Shown here piece after piece: positions 32,702 through 41,134 of a stretch of DNA of 64,000 nucleotides (the stretch's first letter is position 1; each line of letters begins with the position of its first letter). Below the pieces are notes generated by a model. It was not told the DNA's origin. It was given only the letters and a program-made list of their open reading frames with translations, and did not search any database. Source of the DNA: Flavobacterium chilense (lineage in GTDB: Bacteria; Bacteroidota; Bacteroidia; Flavobacteriales; Flavobacteriaceae); assembly GCF_001602525.1 (NCBI RefSeq), contig NZ_LSYT01000001.1:248001-312000 (forward strand). Reading direction: 5' to 3'. Made by a program: the position numbers and the translations under genes.

Positions 32702-33660
32702 TGAAAAAGATTGTTATAATAATTTTAAACCTACTCGCAATATCAAACTCATTTTCACAACAAATCAGTGATGGTTATGCACCTGGTATAGGCGATTATA
32801 CAATTCCTCTTACATCAGGAGTTTATAGTGGTACAAATGCTATAGGTGGGATTCCTGACGCTAGCCATGGTTGGAATCATATATTTGTAATTAGACATGG
32901 AAATCCAAATAATAATCACCAATTACAGATAGCAAGTTCATTTTCTGAAAATGATAGAATCTTTTTTCGAAAAATCGCAAGTGATTTAACTCCATCAAAT
33001 CCTACTTGGACTGAATTAGCAACAAGAGGCGCAAATAATTTTATAGGTAGTCAGAATATGATAGGTACTCTTAAAATTCAATCAGCAAATGCTAATTATA
33101 ACGAAAATTTGCGATTATTGCCTTCAACTACAGGAGATTTTTCATCGATTGTATTAGGTGCTGTTGCAGGTGATTCAGGAACGGGAGTAGGACAATGGTC
33201 AATAATAAGATATCCAGTAGCTTTTGATTATATGTTTAGTCTAAGATACAATTCTACAGATTATTTTAATATTTTAAGTAATGGAAATATTGGTATTGGT
33301 ATAACCAATCCCAAAAATAAACTAGAGGTAAAAGGAGTGATTCATTCCCAAGAGGTTAAAGTCGACATGCTTGGATGGTCAGATTTTGTTTTTAAAAAAG
33401 AATATAATTTGCCATCTCTTACGGAAGTTGAAAAGCATATTGCTGAAAAAGGACATTTGGAAAATATACCAAGTGAAGAAGAGGTATTAAAAAATGGCAT
33501 TAACCTAGGAGAAATGAACGCTAAATTATTACAAAAAATAGAAGAGCTAACATTATACTCTATACAACAAGCTAAAGAAATAGAATCATTAAAAGAAGAG
33601 AATAAATCCTTTAAAAAACTATCTGAAAGGCTTGCTAAAATTGAGGAAAAGCTTAATTAG
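32701..33660 (+). CDS. Fibre-like secreted protein, copy 3 of a mosaic trio
   Basis: A 319-residue protein with the same three parts as gene 1, including the KIQSANANYNENLRLLPSTT middle. The stalk matches genes 1 and 2 almost exactly up to KIEELTLY, then ends differently (SIQQAKEIESLKEENKSFKK), still a coiled coil. Signal peptide 1-19 (SFSQ). Start and stop overlap (TAATG) shows the trio is one transcript with coupled translation. Probably trimeric, surface-displayed adhesin-like proteins; this is inference from the stalk. Confidence 0.78.
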   Translation: MKKIVIIILNLLAISNSFSQQISDGYAPGIGDYTIPLTSGVYSGTNAIGGIPDASHGWNHIFVIRHGNPNNNHQLQIASSFSENDRIFFRKIASDLTPSNPTWTELATRGANNFIGSQNMIGTLKIQSANANYNENLRLLPSTTGDFSSIVLGAVAGDSGTGVGQWSIIRYPVAFDYMFSLRYNSTDYFNILSNGNIGIGITNPKNKLEVKGVIHSQEVKVDMLGWSDFVFKKEYNLPSLTEVEKHIAEKGHLENIPSEEEVLKNGINLGEMNAKLLQKIEELTLYSIQQAKEIESLKEENKSFKKLSERLAKIEEKLN

Positions 33661-33914
33661 TTTTACTGCATAAAATTTGACAACAGATTACAAGTATTTG
33701 CATTTTTACTCATAATATTAATTTATAGTGTTCGGGTGCACAAAAAAATGTTTTAAACACTACAATCTATTGTCATCAAAAATAAATTTCATAAAATTAT
33801 ATAATTATGTTTTTGTAAAATTAAGTCTACATTTTTGATAAATTGATCAGTTTTAGTATTCCTTATTTGGTTTTTATTAACAAATAACACCTATCTCGAA
33901 TCAACATTTTTAAG

Positions 33915-33922
33915 TATTTTTG
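33915..33922 (+). promoter_or_regulatory. -7 box (TATTTTTG) for ccsBA
   Basis: An exact TAnnTTTG match 31 bases before the ccsBA ATG at 33954. The rest of 33661-33914 is AT-rich and non-coding, with a 7-bp inverted repeat TTATTTG/CAAATAA at 33863-33869 and 33881-33887. Confidence 0.45.
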
Positions 33923-33953
33923 TGCCACTTTTATACAATGTAATTCCTCAAAA

Positions 33954-36900
33954 ATGGATAAAAAAATATTCTCTTTTTTGTTTTCTACACGATTAATGTC
34001 TGTTCTTTTTTTAACATTTGCAATCACCATGGGTGTTGGTACTTTTATCGAAAGTAAATACAATACAGACACAGCCCGAATTTTAATTTATAACACCTGG
34101 TGGTTTGAAGCGATTATGGTCTTTTTTATGATCAATTTCTTCGGAAATATTAAACGTTATCAATTACATAAAAAAGAAAAATGGGCAACACTTATACTTC
34201 ATATTGCCTTTATTTTTATTCTTTTAGGAGCATTTATTACACGTTACATTAGTTACGAAGGGATGATGCCAATTCGTGAAGGTGCTGCCGAAAACCAAGT
34301 CTATTCAGATAAGACATTCTTAACTGTTTTTGCAGATGGTGAATATAAGGGCGAAATGAAACGCAGAGTTTTTGAAAAAAACGTATTGTTTTCACCTGTT
34401 ACTAATAATGATTTTACACTTTCTGGTAAATTTGACGAAACTCCTTTTGAAGTTACCTATGTAAACTACATCATGGGAGCAAAAGAAACTATCAAACCGG
34501 CTGCAAACGGAGCTTTATATCTTAAATTAGTCGAAGCAGGAGCAGGCGGACGTGAAGAGCATTTCCTAAAAGAAGGAGAAGTTCAGAACATTCATAATGT
34601 ACTGTTTGCTTTGAATAAACAAACTGAAGGTGCTATTAACATCAATACAACTGGCGAAAAATATACGATTCAGACCCCTTTTGAAGGAGAGTTTATGCGA
34701 ATGGCAGATAAACTCAAAGGAACTGTAACCAAAGATAATGTTCAGCCTCTTATGATGCGTTCCTTATATAGCATTGGTGATATCAGAATTGTATTTCCGG
34801 ATCCTGCTGTAAAAGGGGTGGTAGATTACGAGTCTAATAATGATTACAAAGCCAAATCGCATCATGATGCCCTGGTTGTAAAAGTTAAAGCTGATGGACA
34901 GGAAAAAGAAGTAAGACTTTTAGGTTCCAAAGGTAGTGTAGGGGAGGCTCAAACGGTGAAAATTGGTAAAATTGAATATAGTTTATTCTATGGAAGTAAA
35001 GCCTACATATTACCGTTTAAAATAAAACTAAACGATTTTATTGCTACAAAATATCCGGGAACCGATAAAAGTTATTCTGCTTTTGAAAGTAAAGTAACCG
35101 TTTTGGATTCAACAGAAACTTTTAATGCTGATATTTATATGAATCACGTTTTAGATCATAAAGGATACCGATTTTTTCAATCTTCATTTGATCCGGACGA
35201 AAAAGGAACTGTATTATCAGTGAACCATGATTTCTGGGGAACTAACATTACTTATTTTGGATATTTTATGCTTTATTTAGGTTTAATGGCAATTATGTTT
35301 ACAAAACATTCTCGTTTTGGTGATTTGAAACGTAAATTGGAAAACGTTAAAAAGAAAAAAGAAAAACTGATTACCATTCTGGTATTAATGATTGGTTTAA
35401 GTGGTTTTGCACAACAAAACCCACATGTTCATTCACACGATCATGATCACGCACATTCAGCAGATCCAAACGATCATGCGAATCATGTTACAGCTCCGCC
35501 AAGCCAAAAACAACTGGATTCTTTATTGACTATTTATAAAGCTCCGGAAGCTCATGCTGCTAAATTTGGACGTTTGATTATTCAGGATGCCGGAGGCAGA
35601 ATGAAACCTATTAATACTTTCTCATCAGAGTTATTAAGAAAAGTTAGCCAAAGTGATACTTATAACGGAATGAATTCTGATCAGGTATTTCTGTCTATGA
35701 CTCAATACGCTCAGGTTTGGATACAGATTCCGCTTATTCATTTAAGAGCAGGAAATGATAGTATTCGTAAAATTATTGGTGTAGATAAAGAAGCAAAACG
35801 TGCTCCGTTTATTCAGTTTTTCGATGCAAATGGAAACTACAAACTTTCTCCTTATTTAGATGCAGCATATAAAGCCGGAAATCCAAATCAGTTTGAAAAA
35901 GATTTTATCGAAACAGATAAAAGAGTAAACTTAATGGAATCTGCTTTAAGCGGAAGTATATTAAAAATATTCCCTATTCCGAATGACCCGGGCAACAAAT
36001 GGGTTTCTTTCTTAGAAAGACAAAACGGAGGTTTTAAAGGAATGGATTCTACTTATGTGGCACAAATTCTACCAATGTATTTTAGTGCATTAAATAACGG
36101 TTCAATTTCTAAAAACTTTGATACTGCAGACCACCTGGTTGAAAGCATTAATGGATTTCAAAAGAAATTTGGAAGCAAAGTGCACCCAAGTGAACAAAAA
36201 ATTGATGCTGAAATCGCCTACAACAAATACGATGTTTTCATGAAACTTCCGTATTGGTACTTAACAGTTTCTTTATTAATGTTGTTATTTACGATTTTAA
36301 ATATCTTCTTTGAGAAAAAATGGCTTCGTATTACAGTAAATGGCTTTCATATTCTTGTAGGTTTGCTATTCGCACTTCATACTTTAGGATTAATAGCACG
36401 CTGGTACATTTCAGGTCACGCACCATGGAGTAATGCTTATGAATCGATTATATATGTAGCCTGGGCAACCATGTTCTTTGGATTAGCATTTGATAGAAAA
36501 TCAAAACTTACTGTTGCTTCATCTGCCTTTGTTACGGCTATGATTTTGATGGCAGCTTATATGAACTGGATCGATCCTGAAATTGCAAATTTACAACCGG
36601 TTCTTAATTCTTATTGGTTAATGATTCACGTAGCTGTAATTGTTGGAAGTTACGGTCCTTTTGCACTGGGTATGATTTTAGGCTTTGTGGGATTGGTATT
36701 AACTTTCTTTACTACCGAAAAGAACAAAGTCAAAATGGATCTGAACATAAAAGAAATTACATATATCAATGAAATGGCCCTTACAATTGGTTTGATCATG
36801 TTAACTATTGGTAACTTCTTAGGAGGGCAATGGGCAAATGAGAGCTGGGGACGTTACTGGGGATGGGATCCAAAAGAAACCTGGGCTTTAATCTCTATTA

Positions 36901-37160
36901 TGGTCTATGCCTTTGTAATTCACGCTCGTTTTGTACCTTCATTAAGAGGACAATGGTTCTTTAATTTAATGAGTATGTACGCTTTTGTTTCGATTTTATT
37001 TACGTATTACGGAGTAAACTTCCATTTAGTAGGTTTACATTCTTATGCAACCGGAGAAGCACATTCATTAAGTTGGATCTGGTATACATTAGGAACAATT
37101 ACCGCAATTGGTGCTATAACATATCCAAAGTATCGTAAGTACTATAAAAAGAAAAAATAA
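33954..37160 (+). CDS. ccsBA: Fused cytochrome c assembly protein CcsBA (ResB plus CcsA)
   Basis: A 1068-residue protein. The ResB/CcsB part (about 1-455) has three N-terminal helices, a long periplasmic domain and a returning helix. A second secretion-like segment (about 465-488, KLITILVLMIGLSGFAQQ) and a His/Asp-rich linker (HVHSHDHDHAH) follow. The CcsA part (about 765-1068) carries GHAPWSNAYESI, the heme-handling WGRYWGWDPKETW motif near 967 and conserved histidines (ARWYISGHAP, MIHVAVIVGSYG, GVNFHLVGLHSY). System II assembly exports heme and attaches it to apocytochromes c outside the cytoplasm. The fusion is known in several phyla. It ends at a clear terminator. Confidence 0.92.
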   Translation: MDKKIFSFLFSTRLMSVLFLTFAITMGVGTFIESKYNTDTARILIYNTWWFEAIMVFFMINFFGNIKRYQLHKKEKWATLILHIAFIFILLGAFITRYISYEGMMPIREGAAENQVYSDKTFLTVFADGEYKGEMKRRVFEKNVLFSPVTNNDFTLSGKFDETPFEVTYVNYIMGAKETIKPAANGALYLKLVEAGAGGREEHFLKEGEVQNIHNVLFALNKQTEGAININTTGEKYTIQTPFEGEFMRMADKLKGTVTKDNVQPLMMRSLYSIGDIRIVFPDPAVKGVVDYESNNDYKAKSHHDALVVKVKADGQEKEVRLLGSKGSVGEAQTVKIGKIEYSLFYGSKAYILPFKIKLNDFIATKYPGTDKSYSAFESKVTVLDSTETFNADIYMNHVLDHKGYRFFQSSFDPDEKGTVLSVNHDFWGTNITYFGYFMLYLGLMAIMFTKHSRFGDLKRKLENVKKKKEKLITILVLMIGLSGFAQQNPHVHSHDHDHAHSADPNDHANHVTAPPSQKQLDSLLTIYKAPEAHAAKFGRLIIQDAGGRMKPINTFSSELLRKVSQSDTYNGMNSDQVFLSMTQYAQVWIQIPLIHLRAGNDSIRKIIGVDKEAKRAPFIQFFDANGNYKLSPYLDAAYKAGNPNQFEKDFIETDKRVNLMESALSGSILKIFPIPNDPGNKWVSFLERQNGGFKGMDSTYVAQILPMYFSALNNGSISKNFDTADHLVESINGFQKKFGSKVHPSEQKIDAEIAYNKYDVFMKLPYWYLTVSLLMLLFTILNIFFEKKWLRITVNGFHILVGLLFALHTLGLIARWYISGHAPWSNAYESIIYVAWATMFFGLAFDRKSKLTVASSAFVTAMILMAAYMNWIDPEIANLQPVLNSYWLMIHVAVIVGSYGPFALGMILGFVGLVLTFFTTEKNKVKMDLNIKEITYINEMALTIGLIMLTIGNFLGGQWANESWGRYWGWDPKETWALISIMVYAFVIHARFVPSLRGQWFFNLMSMYAFVSILFTYYGVNFHLVGLHSYATGEAHSLSWIWYTLGTITAIGAITYPKYRKYYKKKK

Positions 37161-37187
37161 TAAGATATATAGTTTTATTAATTCATA

Positions 37188-37219
37188 CAAAAGGTTCAAC
37201 TTTACGGTTGAACCTTTTG
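37188..37219 (+). terminator. Terminator between ccsBA and doxX
   Basis: A perfect 13-bp stem, CAAAAGGTTCAAC with GTTGAACCTTTTG, around a six-base loop. It serves ccsBA; the convergent DoxX gene ends at 37263. Confidence 0.8.
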
Positions 37220-37262
37220 TATTTAAATTCTCGAATAAAATAAGTCAATAAGCTTTCTTTAA

Positions 37263-37643
37263 TTATTTACTTTTTTTTAATCCATTTGGGAACATAATTG
37301 CCAGAAGCACGATAATGAGTAAGAAATTATATTCTACGCCATTTCTTCCGCCGCCTACAACAAACCAACCTTCTTTAAAATGAACTAATACAATTCCCAT
37401 AATCAAAACAAAAATGGTTACAAATCCTGCAAGCTTGATGTATTTGTTAAGAATTAAAAGTATAGCAGCAATAATATGAGATAGTTTAATGAGCCAGGCC
37501 AGAAGAACACCAAAAGGCGCAAATCCAATTTGATTTAAATATAAATTTCCAAAATCATTAATTCCGTTATCAAACATTCCAAAAACAGAATGGGTGAGGA
37601 GGATAAGGGCAACAGCGAGTCGCAAGAGTAAAGTTCCGTTCAT
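37263..37643 (-). CDS. DoxX-family small membrane protein
   Basis: A 126-residue protein with four helices. RLAVALILLTHSVFGMFDNG at the N-terminus, KLSHIIAAILLILNKYIKLAG near 50 and EYNFLLIIVLLAIMFPNGLK at the end fit the DoxX/SURF4 fold. DoxX members are often linked to thiosulfate or redox functions, but the role of short Bacteroidota versions is unknown. Convergent with ccsBA and not close to other genes. Confidence 0.8.
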   Translation of the reverse strand: MNGTLLLRLAVALILLTHSVFGMFDNGINDFGNLYLNQIGFAPFGVLLAWLIKLSHIIAAILLILNKYIKLAGFVTIFVLIMGIVLVHFKEGWFVVGGGRNGVEYNFLLIIVLLAIMFPNGLKKSK

Positions 37644-37748
37644 GGTTTAGTGTTTTGATTTATAGCTGGGTTATTCAAATTAAAAATAATAAAAAACGCA
37701 CATTAAATAGATTAATATGCGTTTTTGGGTTCTATAACAAGTTTACTT

Positions 37749-38537
37749 TTAAACTTTTCCTAAAGTATATAATTGTGTCATTGTAGGCGTTAAACTTCCT
37801 CCGGCTGGTTCCAGTGTGATTCCAAAAGCTTCTGCCGAATCTGTCTGACTTACAGCAAAGATTTTTTGACTGTTTGCTTCAAAATTATCCAGTAAACCTA
37901 TACTTGTTGGAGTAAGTACCGGACTTAATTTTAAAGACCACACTTGATAAACCATTCCTTTTGGAGGTGTTGGTAAACCAGCAGCATCAATATAAGTTGT
38001 TTTTGTGTCTTTGTTCCAGTACACTTTTGCAAATGAACTTGGAGAAACTGCCTGTCCGCCAAGCGTAACACCAGTGTTTTTAATATCCCTAACGATACTT
38101 AGATTTTTCTGGGTTTCTTTATTTTGTTGATCTAAGAAAGCATAATCTCTTTGGATTTTGTTTTTCTCGTTACCAACAGTTGCAATAGTTTCTTTTGTTT
38201 TTGTAAGTTCTAAAGTTTGATACCCAAGACCTAAAAGTAAAAGTACTGCAGCAGCCCAGCCCACATATTGAGTCCAGCTTGAAGCCGGTTTCATTTCGAC
38301 TACTTTGCCATGTTTAAGTTCTAAACGGGCTTTTATCTTTTCGAAATTGGCTACCGAGTGAAAAGGTGAAAAACTTGATGATAAAGCAACAATAGCTTTT
38401 TCTATCGAAATAATTTCCTGATCAACATCCGGATTCTTCTTGGCCAATTCTGCTATTTCCAGATTTTCAGTTTCGGTTAATAAACCATAAACGTATAATT
38501 CCAGAATTCCTGATTCTATATATTCTTGTGCTTCCAT
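37749..38537 (-). CDS. Anti-sigma factor (RskA-like)
   Basis: A 262-residue protein. The N-terminal 70 residues (EYIESGILELYVYGLLTETE, NPDVDQEIISIEKAIVALS) form the sigma-binding, zinc-finger-like helical domain; there is no classical HxxxCxxC. One membrane helix lies near 90-105 (YVGWAAAVLLLLGLG). The periplasmic RskA domain includes MVYQVWSLKLSPVLTPTSIG and ITLEPAGGSLTPT near the end. It overlaps the sigma gene by one base, so the two are translated as a pair. Presumably it sequesters the ECF sigma until an envelope signal triggers release. Confidence 0.88.
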   Translation of the reverse strand: MEAQEYIESGILELYVYGLLTETENLEIAELAKKNPDVDQEIISIEKAIVALSSSFSPFHSVANFEKIKARLELKHGKVVEMKPASSWTQYVGWAAAVLLLLGLGYQTLELTKTKETIATVGNEKNKIQRDYAFLDQQNKETQKNLSIVRDIKNTGVTLGGQAVSPSSFAKVYWNKDTKTTYIDAAGLPTPPKGMVYQVWSLKLSPVLTPTSIGLLDNFEANSQKIFAVSQTDSAEAFGITLEPAGGSLTPTMTQLYTLGKV

Positions 38538-39067
38538 TATATTTTTAGATAATTTCTTAAATCGTTAATACAGTTTCTGTTTTGCGTTTTGATAGTTCCC
38601 AATGGCATTGCCAGTTCTTCTGAAGCTTCTTGTTGGGTATATCCTTTAAAAAATAATAAATCAATAATTTCGATACATTTTGGTTTCAGTTTTTTGACGA
38701 ATTCCTGAATACCAATGGTATCAATTCTATTAGTTAATTTATTACTGTCGTCTAACAGATTTACGAAATTATCTGAAGAAAGGTTTTTTTGGCTGTTATT
38801 AAAATTTTTGGATCTTAATTTGTCTATTGAGGTATTCCTAGCAATATTAAGGATCCATGTATAAAATCGACCTTTACTTTCGTTATAAGAATCGATGTTT
38901 TTCCAGATTTTGACAAAAACTTCCTGCAAAACATCTTCAGCCTCTTCTCGATTTTTTATAAGAACATTAATAACTGAAAATAAACTTTTTGAGTACATAT
39001 CGTACAAATGGGTAAAAGCTCTTTCGTCTTTCTTGTAAATTAATACTAATAATTCTTCTTGACTCAT
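38537..39067 (-). CDS. ECF-type RNA polymerase sigma factor
   Basis: A 176-residue sigma factor with region 2 (RAFTHLYDMYSKSLFSVINV, EEAEDVLQEVFVKIWKNID, GRFYTWILNIARNTSIDKLR) at about residues 15-85 and region 4 (KCIEIIDLLFFKGYTQQEAS, LAMPLGTIKTQNRNCINDLR) at about 130-172. The DVLQEVFVKIW core is standard. It belongs with anti-sigma RskA-like partners (sigK-like group). It is the first gene of the two-gene operon; the upstream non-coding region is AT-rich and may hold its own target promoter, which I cannot define. Confidence 0.9.
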   Translation of the reverse strand: MSQEELLVLIYKKDERAFTHLYDMYSKSLFSVINVLIKNREEAEDVLQEVFVKIWKNIDSYNESKGRFYTWILNIARNTSIDKLRSKNFNNSQKNLSSDNFVNLLDDSNKLTNRIDTIGIQEFVKKLKPKCIEIIDLLFFKGYTQQEASEELAMPLGTIKTQNRNCINDLRNYLKI

Positions 39068-39409
39068 AGATTGGGATTTTTAAGCTTAAACTAATTTTTT
39101 GGAAACATTTTCATGCCTGAAGATAAAGGTAATTTATTTTTTTGTGAAAATTGCATTTTTTTTAACAGGCTAAAACCTAGTAAAATAAGGGGTTTTAAAA
39201 AAAATATGATTTTTTTTCAATTTTTTAAAACCAAAAGTAATCCAGTTTCGTATATGCTATTATAACATCAGATGATAAGGCCGTAAAATAGCAGTAAGCC
39301 TTAAAACGAAATGAAAATTCTGATATTTAAAATTTAAAGAAAATTAAATTTTAACAATTGATTTCTAAAATACTGTAAAATAAATCTCAATAAATTAAAA
39401 GTTGATATT
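39068..39409. other. Gene-free interval upstream of the sigma gene
   Basis: No open frame of note. It contains a perfect 12-bp AT-rich hairpin (GGTTTTAAAAAA, 39191-39202, with its complement at 39221-39232) and the pseudoknot-like structure at 39246-39311. It probably holds the divergent starts of the sigma operon and the 40-residue gene. Confidence 0.5.
39246..39311 (+). other. Candidate pseudoknot-forming leader RNA
   Basis: TTTCGT (39246-39251) pairs with ACGAAA (39306-39311). Inside, TGCTATT (39255-39261) pairs with AATAGCA (39287-39293), and TAAGGC (39276-39281) pairs with GCCTTA (39298-39303). The last two interleave, which is an H-type pseudoknot. A 40-codon frame starts about 100 bases downstream. 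No known riboswitch was recognised. Confidence 0.35.
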
Positions 39410-39532
39410 ATGAATAACACATATAATTTGAAAATATTGATTGTGGGTTTAACAACAGTTTTAGCATTGGCAAGCTTTAGCAAAAGTGATTTTACCAAAG
39501 AACTTGCCCGAAATCAGGAATTGAGATTTTAG
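39410..39532 (+). CDS. Possible small exported peptide, 40 residues
   Basis: ATG 39410 to TAG 39530-39532. The product begins MNNTYNLKILIVGLTTVLAL with a hydrophobic N-terminal stretch (about residues 8-23) and ends in a charged tail (FTKELARNQELRF). It could be a membrane-anchored or secreted peptide or the remnant of a longer exported protein. Its position between a structured leader and a long untranslated stretch ending in a terminator supports transcription. Function unknown. Confidence 0.4.
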   Translation: MNNTYNLKILIVGLTTVLALASFSKSDFTKELARNQELRF

Positions 39533-39827
39533 ATAGTATTGAAATATTTGATTAGCGTATAAATATAATTCCATTTAAATAAAGAATAGTTGATGTCCTT
39601 GGACTTCCAATCAGAAAGTTTAAATAAGAAATTAAAATACCAGATTCATCTTATTATTAGAATTAGTAAATTTTAAGATATAAACGCCAGAAATAAAATA
39701 TAGAACTTAGAAGGTATTATAATTCCAAGTAAGATTTTCAATATAACCGGGGCATCAGCTATATTTTAAAATAAAAATATAAAATAATATAACAATTAAT
39801 TCATGGTTTGATTTGTTTGTATGGGGG
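39533..39827 (+). other. Long untranslated stretch before a strong terminator, possible ncRNA
   Basis: No credible open frame. It is AT-rich with scattered GC islands (ACCGGGGCATCAGC near 39740). The next element is a strong terminator at 39828-39867, about 295 bases after the nearest upstream stop. It is either a long 3' untranslated region of the 40-residue gene or a separate RNA. Confidence 0.3.
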
Positions 39828-39867
39828 GAAGCCTAGCGTCTGATTAACGCTAGGCTTCAATTTTTTA
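39828..39867 (+). terminator. Strong orphan terminator
   Basis: A perfect 12-bp GC-rich stem, GAAGCCTAGCGT (39828-39839) with ACGCTAGGCTTC (39847-39858), is followed by AA and six Ts. No coding sequence ends close by. Confidence 0.85.
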
Positions 39868-39949
39868 TTTAACTTATGTTTAATAAAAATAAAGACCTTC
39901 AAATCATGCTGTAAAACAGATTTTAACTAATTTTATAAAAAATTATCCA

Positions 39950-40537
39950 ATGAAAAAAATAGCATTTATAGCATGTAGCCTTGTACTATTAGCCGGTACA
40001 CAAATTCAGGCTCAAACCAGTAAAAATAAATTATCTAAAACAGATAAAGTCATGGCAAAAGAAACCATTTATCAATTTAAAGTTGAAGATTTATCAGGAG
40101 ACACTTTTGATTTTGCTTCTCTAAAAGGAAAGAAAGTAATGATTGTAAATACCGCTTCAAAATGCGGACTAACACCTCAATACAAAGATCTTGAAGCAAT
40201 TTACAAACAATATAAAGATAAAGGTTTTGTAATTGTAGGTTTTCCTGCTAACAATTTTGCTTCACAGGAACCAGGAACAAACAAAGAAATTGAAACATTT
40301 TGCCAGCAAAACTATGGTGTAACTTTTCCTATGATGGATAAAGTTTCTGTAAAAGGTGATGATATGTGCGAAGTGTACAAATTCCTGACACAAAAGTCTA
40401 AAAATGGCTTACAGGATTCTGAAGTTGAATGGAATTTTCAAAAATACCTAATCAACGAGAAAGGAGAACTGGTAAAAGTTATCAAACCAAAAACATTACC
40501 AACAGATCCTGAAATTATCAACTGGATAAAAAGTTAA
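39950..40537 (+). CDS. Glutathione peroxidase-family thiol peroxidase
   Basis: A 195-residue protein with an N-terminal signal peptide (about 1-21, TQIQAQ). The peroxidatic cysteine lies in NTASKCGLTPQYKDLE (about residue 72), not selenocysteine; the Gpx catalytic Asn/Trp partners are in VGFPANNFASQEPGTN and VEWNFQKYLINEKGE. In bacteria these enzymes usually use thioredoxin and reduce hydroperoxides. A second cysteine (ETFCQQNYGV) matches the resolving position. Export would place it in the periplasm. Next to a thioredoxin-like gene. Ends at a bidirectional terminator. Confidence 0.9.
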   Translation: MKKIAFIACSLVLLAGTQIQAQTSKNKLSKTDKVMAKETIYQFKVEDLSGDTFDFASLKGKKVMIVNTASKCGLTPQYKDLEAIYKQYKDKGFVIVGFPANNFASQEPGTNKEIETFCQQNYGVTFPMMDKVSVKGDDMCEVYKFLTQKSKNGLQDSEVEWNFQKYLINEKGELVKVIKPKTLPTDPEIINWIKS

Positions 40538-40551
40538 AAACTATCGTAATT

Positions 40552-40596
40552 AAAAAATCCACAAACCAGAAAATCATTCGGGTTTGTGGATTTTTT
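40552..40596. terminator. Bidirectional terminator between Gpx and GNAT genes
   Basis: A perfect 16-bp stem, AAAAAATCCACAAACC (40552-40567) with GGTTTGTGGATTTTTT (40581-40596), between two convergent genes. Confidence 0.85.
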
Positions 40597-40615
40597 ATTT
40601 ATAATCTAATGCATT

Positions 40616-41113
40616 TTAAACTAAAATTAACTGCATGAAAACCAAATCAAGCCAGTGATCAAATTTGTATCCTACCTCGCGAATAGTTCCTGTTGCCACA
40701 AAGCCAAATCGTTCATGAAACGCAATACTTCCGGCATTATCAGCATCGATAGCGCCAATCATAACATGATACCCCTGTTCTTTTGCAAGACGAATTAATT
40801 CCGATAATAATTTAGATCCAATGCCTTTTCCTATCACATGATCAACCACATACACAGAATGCTCAACCGTATATTGATAACCAATTTTTTCACGAAACTG
40901 ACCATAACTACCAAAACCTACAACTTCACCATCTAAATCGGCTACAACAATGGGCAGATTTTTAGCTGTTTTATCTTCAAACCATTTCGTTTGCACTTCA
41001 AGAGTCTGAATATCGTAACTATAATTTGCAGTAGTATGTAAAATGGAGTGGTTTACAATTTCAAGAATTTTTTCTAAATCCTTGGTTGTGGCTGGTCTGA
41101 GTTTTAGGTTCAT
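40616..41113 (-). CDS. GNAT-family N-acetyltransferase (phosphinothricin-type)
   Basis: A 165-residue cytoplasmic acetyltransferase. LRPATTKDLEKILEIVNHSI opens the fold; the acetyl-CoA-binding V-H-x-V-x(5)-G-K-G-x-G-S-x-L pattern is seen as EHSVYVVDHVIGKGIGSKLL; IGAIDADNAGSIAFHERFGF and KFDHWLDLVFMQ end it. This matches the Pat/YncA branch that acetylates phosphinothricin, methionine sulfoximine or related amines. The natural substrate is unknown. It follows the thioredoxin-like gene by about 20 bases on the minus strand, likely the same transcript. Confidence 0.85.
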   Translation of the reverse strand: MNLKLRPATTKDLEKILEIVNHSILHTTANYSYDIQTLEVQTKWFEDKTAKNLPIVVADLDGEVVGFGSYGQFREKIGYQYTVEHSVYVVDHVIGKGIGSKLLSELIRLAKEQGYHVMIGAIDADNAGSIAFHERFGFVATGTIREVGYKFDHWLDLVFMQLILV

Positions 41114-41134
41114 TATTTATATACTTGTTTTTTA

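Noticed and set aside
30663..33660. Prophage tail-fibre cluster
   Set aside because: The proteins have Sec signal peptides, and no other phage gene (capsid, terminase, baseplate, integrase) is nearby, so a host surface system is more likely.
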